Below the pieces are notes generated by a model. The model saw nothing but the letters and a program-made list of their open reading frames with translations. It searched no databases and was not told the DNA's origin. From positions 2,037,501 through 2,101,500 of the forward strand of contig LR746267.1 in assembly GCA_902729315.2 (NCBI GenBank): a DNA stretch of 64,000 nt. Reading direction: 5' to 3'. Numbering within the stretch: position 1 is the stretch's first letter; every line of letters starts with the position of its first letter. The stretch is from Spirodela intermedia (lineage: Eukaryota > Streptophyta > Magnoliopsida > Alismatales > Araceae). The position numbers and the translations under genes are program-made. Positions 63,661 through 64,000 of this stretch are shown here, in pieces.

Positions 63661-64000
63661 ACTTTGATACCAAATTAAGAGACAGAAGACAGAAGACAGA
63701 AGATAAAGACAAGAAATGAAGATTAATCAGAATAAAACATAGCTCGGGCTCCAATGAATCCTAAAGTGTTGTGGATGTTCAAGAGCTCATCTGCTCTCCC
63801 TCGGCGACAACTGCCCTCGATTAACTTCCCGATGCCCCTTTCCCTCTACGACTCAAGCGCTAGTACCTCTTTTCCTTATGTAGGGGAAAAACATAGCTAC
63901 CCTTCATAAAGTCCTCACTTGAAGAGATTGTTTGGTTGTTTCAAGAAGGGGGACTAGGCCCTTTGGCTCCCTTTTCTAGGCCCATTGTAATTGGGCCCAA
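63661..64000 (-). mobile_element. LTR end and tRNA-iMet-type primer-binding site of a retrotransposon (runs off window)
   Basis: On the minus strand tggtatcaaagt at 63672-63661 differs from the canonical initiator-Met PBS (TGGTATCAGAGC) at two positions. It is preceded by an R/U5-like stretch ending in tandem cttctgt units (63681-63703) and by GC-mixed sequence continuing to the window edge. The 5' end of the LTR is outside the window, so its length and type (copia or gypsy) cannot be given. Confidence 0.6.

Overview
This window is nuclear DNA of a flowering plant. The genes have GT-AG introns, and their products are plant families: a plant UDP-N-acetylglucosamine pyrophosphorylase, a CBM43/X8 cell-wall protein, tau-class glutathione transferases, a PPR protein, a plastid DUF2358 protein, a VQ protein and a CYP97B cytochrome P450. 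Exons are GC-rich, intergenic DNA is very AT-rich, and (CT/GA)n tracts sit beside most genes. I cannot name the species. No operon, CRISPR array, bacterial system or intact tRNA/rRNA gene is visible.

Layout. About 60-2380: a roughly 2.3-kb non-coding element with long terminal inverted repeats. 4.6-6.3 kb: upstream region of the UAP gene, rich in TGGGCC/GGCCCA motifs. 6316-14476 (+): complete 15-exon UAP gene, 526 aa. 15574-17760 (-): three-exon secreted proline-rich CBM43 protein, 390 aa. 18.5-27.7 kb: a local duplication with two intact tau GST genes (both -, 227 aa each), a frame-shifted third relic between them, and copied flanks. 27.7-30.5 kb: AT-rich, nothing recognised. 30579-33062 (+): intronless PPR protein resembling Arabidopsis EMB2217. 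33.2-34.6 kb: a decaying tandem repeat with about 14 GGTTGACTT-type W-box cores. 35070-36054 (-): two-exon DUF2358 plastid-type protein. 36.1-41.7 kb: AT-rich, no gene recognised. 41725-42336 (-): VQ-motif protein whose stop lies inside a run of 11 in-frame TGA triplets. 45880-57422 (-): complete 14-exon CYP97B-type P450, 573 aa, with large introns. 59.3-60.96 kb: a second, truncated, inverted copy of the left-hand element. 60.95-62.96 kb (-): an intronless, multiply broken tripeptidyl-peptidase II (TPP2) copy. 63.66-64.0 kb (-): an LTR-like end with an initiator-Met-type primer-binding site.

The genes do not form one pathway. UAP supplies UDP-GlcNAc, the CBM43 protein probably acts in the wall, the two GSTs conjugate glutathione in the cytosol, the PPR protein acts on organelle RNA, DUF2358 and CYP97B act in plastids (CYP97 enzymes are linked to carotenoid hydroxylation), and the VQ protein is a WRKY-associated regulator.

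The observations most worth follow-up are the retro-captured TPP2 copy joined to a long-TIR element, the W-box-bearing tandem repeat between the PPR and DUF2358 genes, the GST duplication with its relic, the extensin-like/CBM43 fusion, and possible conserved linkage of EMB2217-like and DUF2358 genes. Exon boundaries were worked out by hand from reading frame, splice consensus and remembered family sequences; no search was run.
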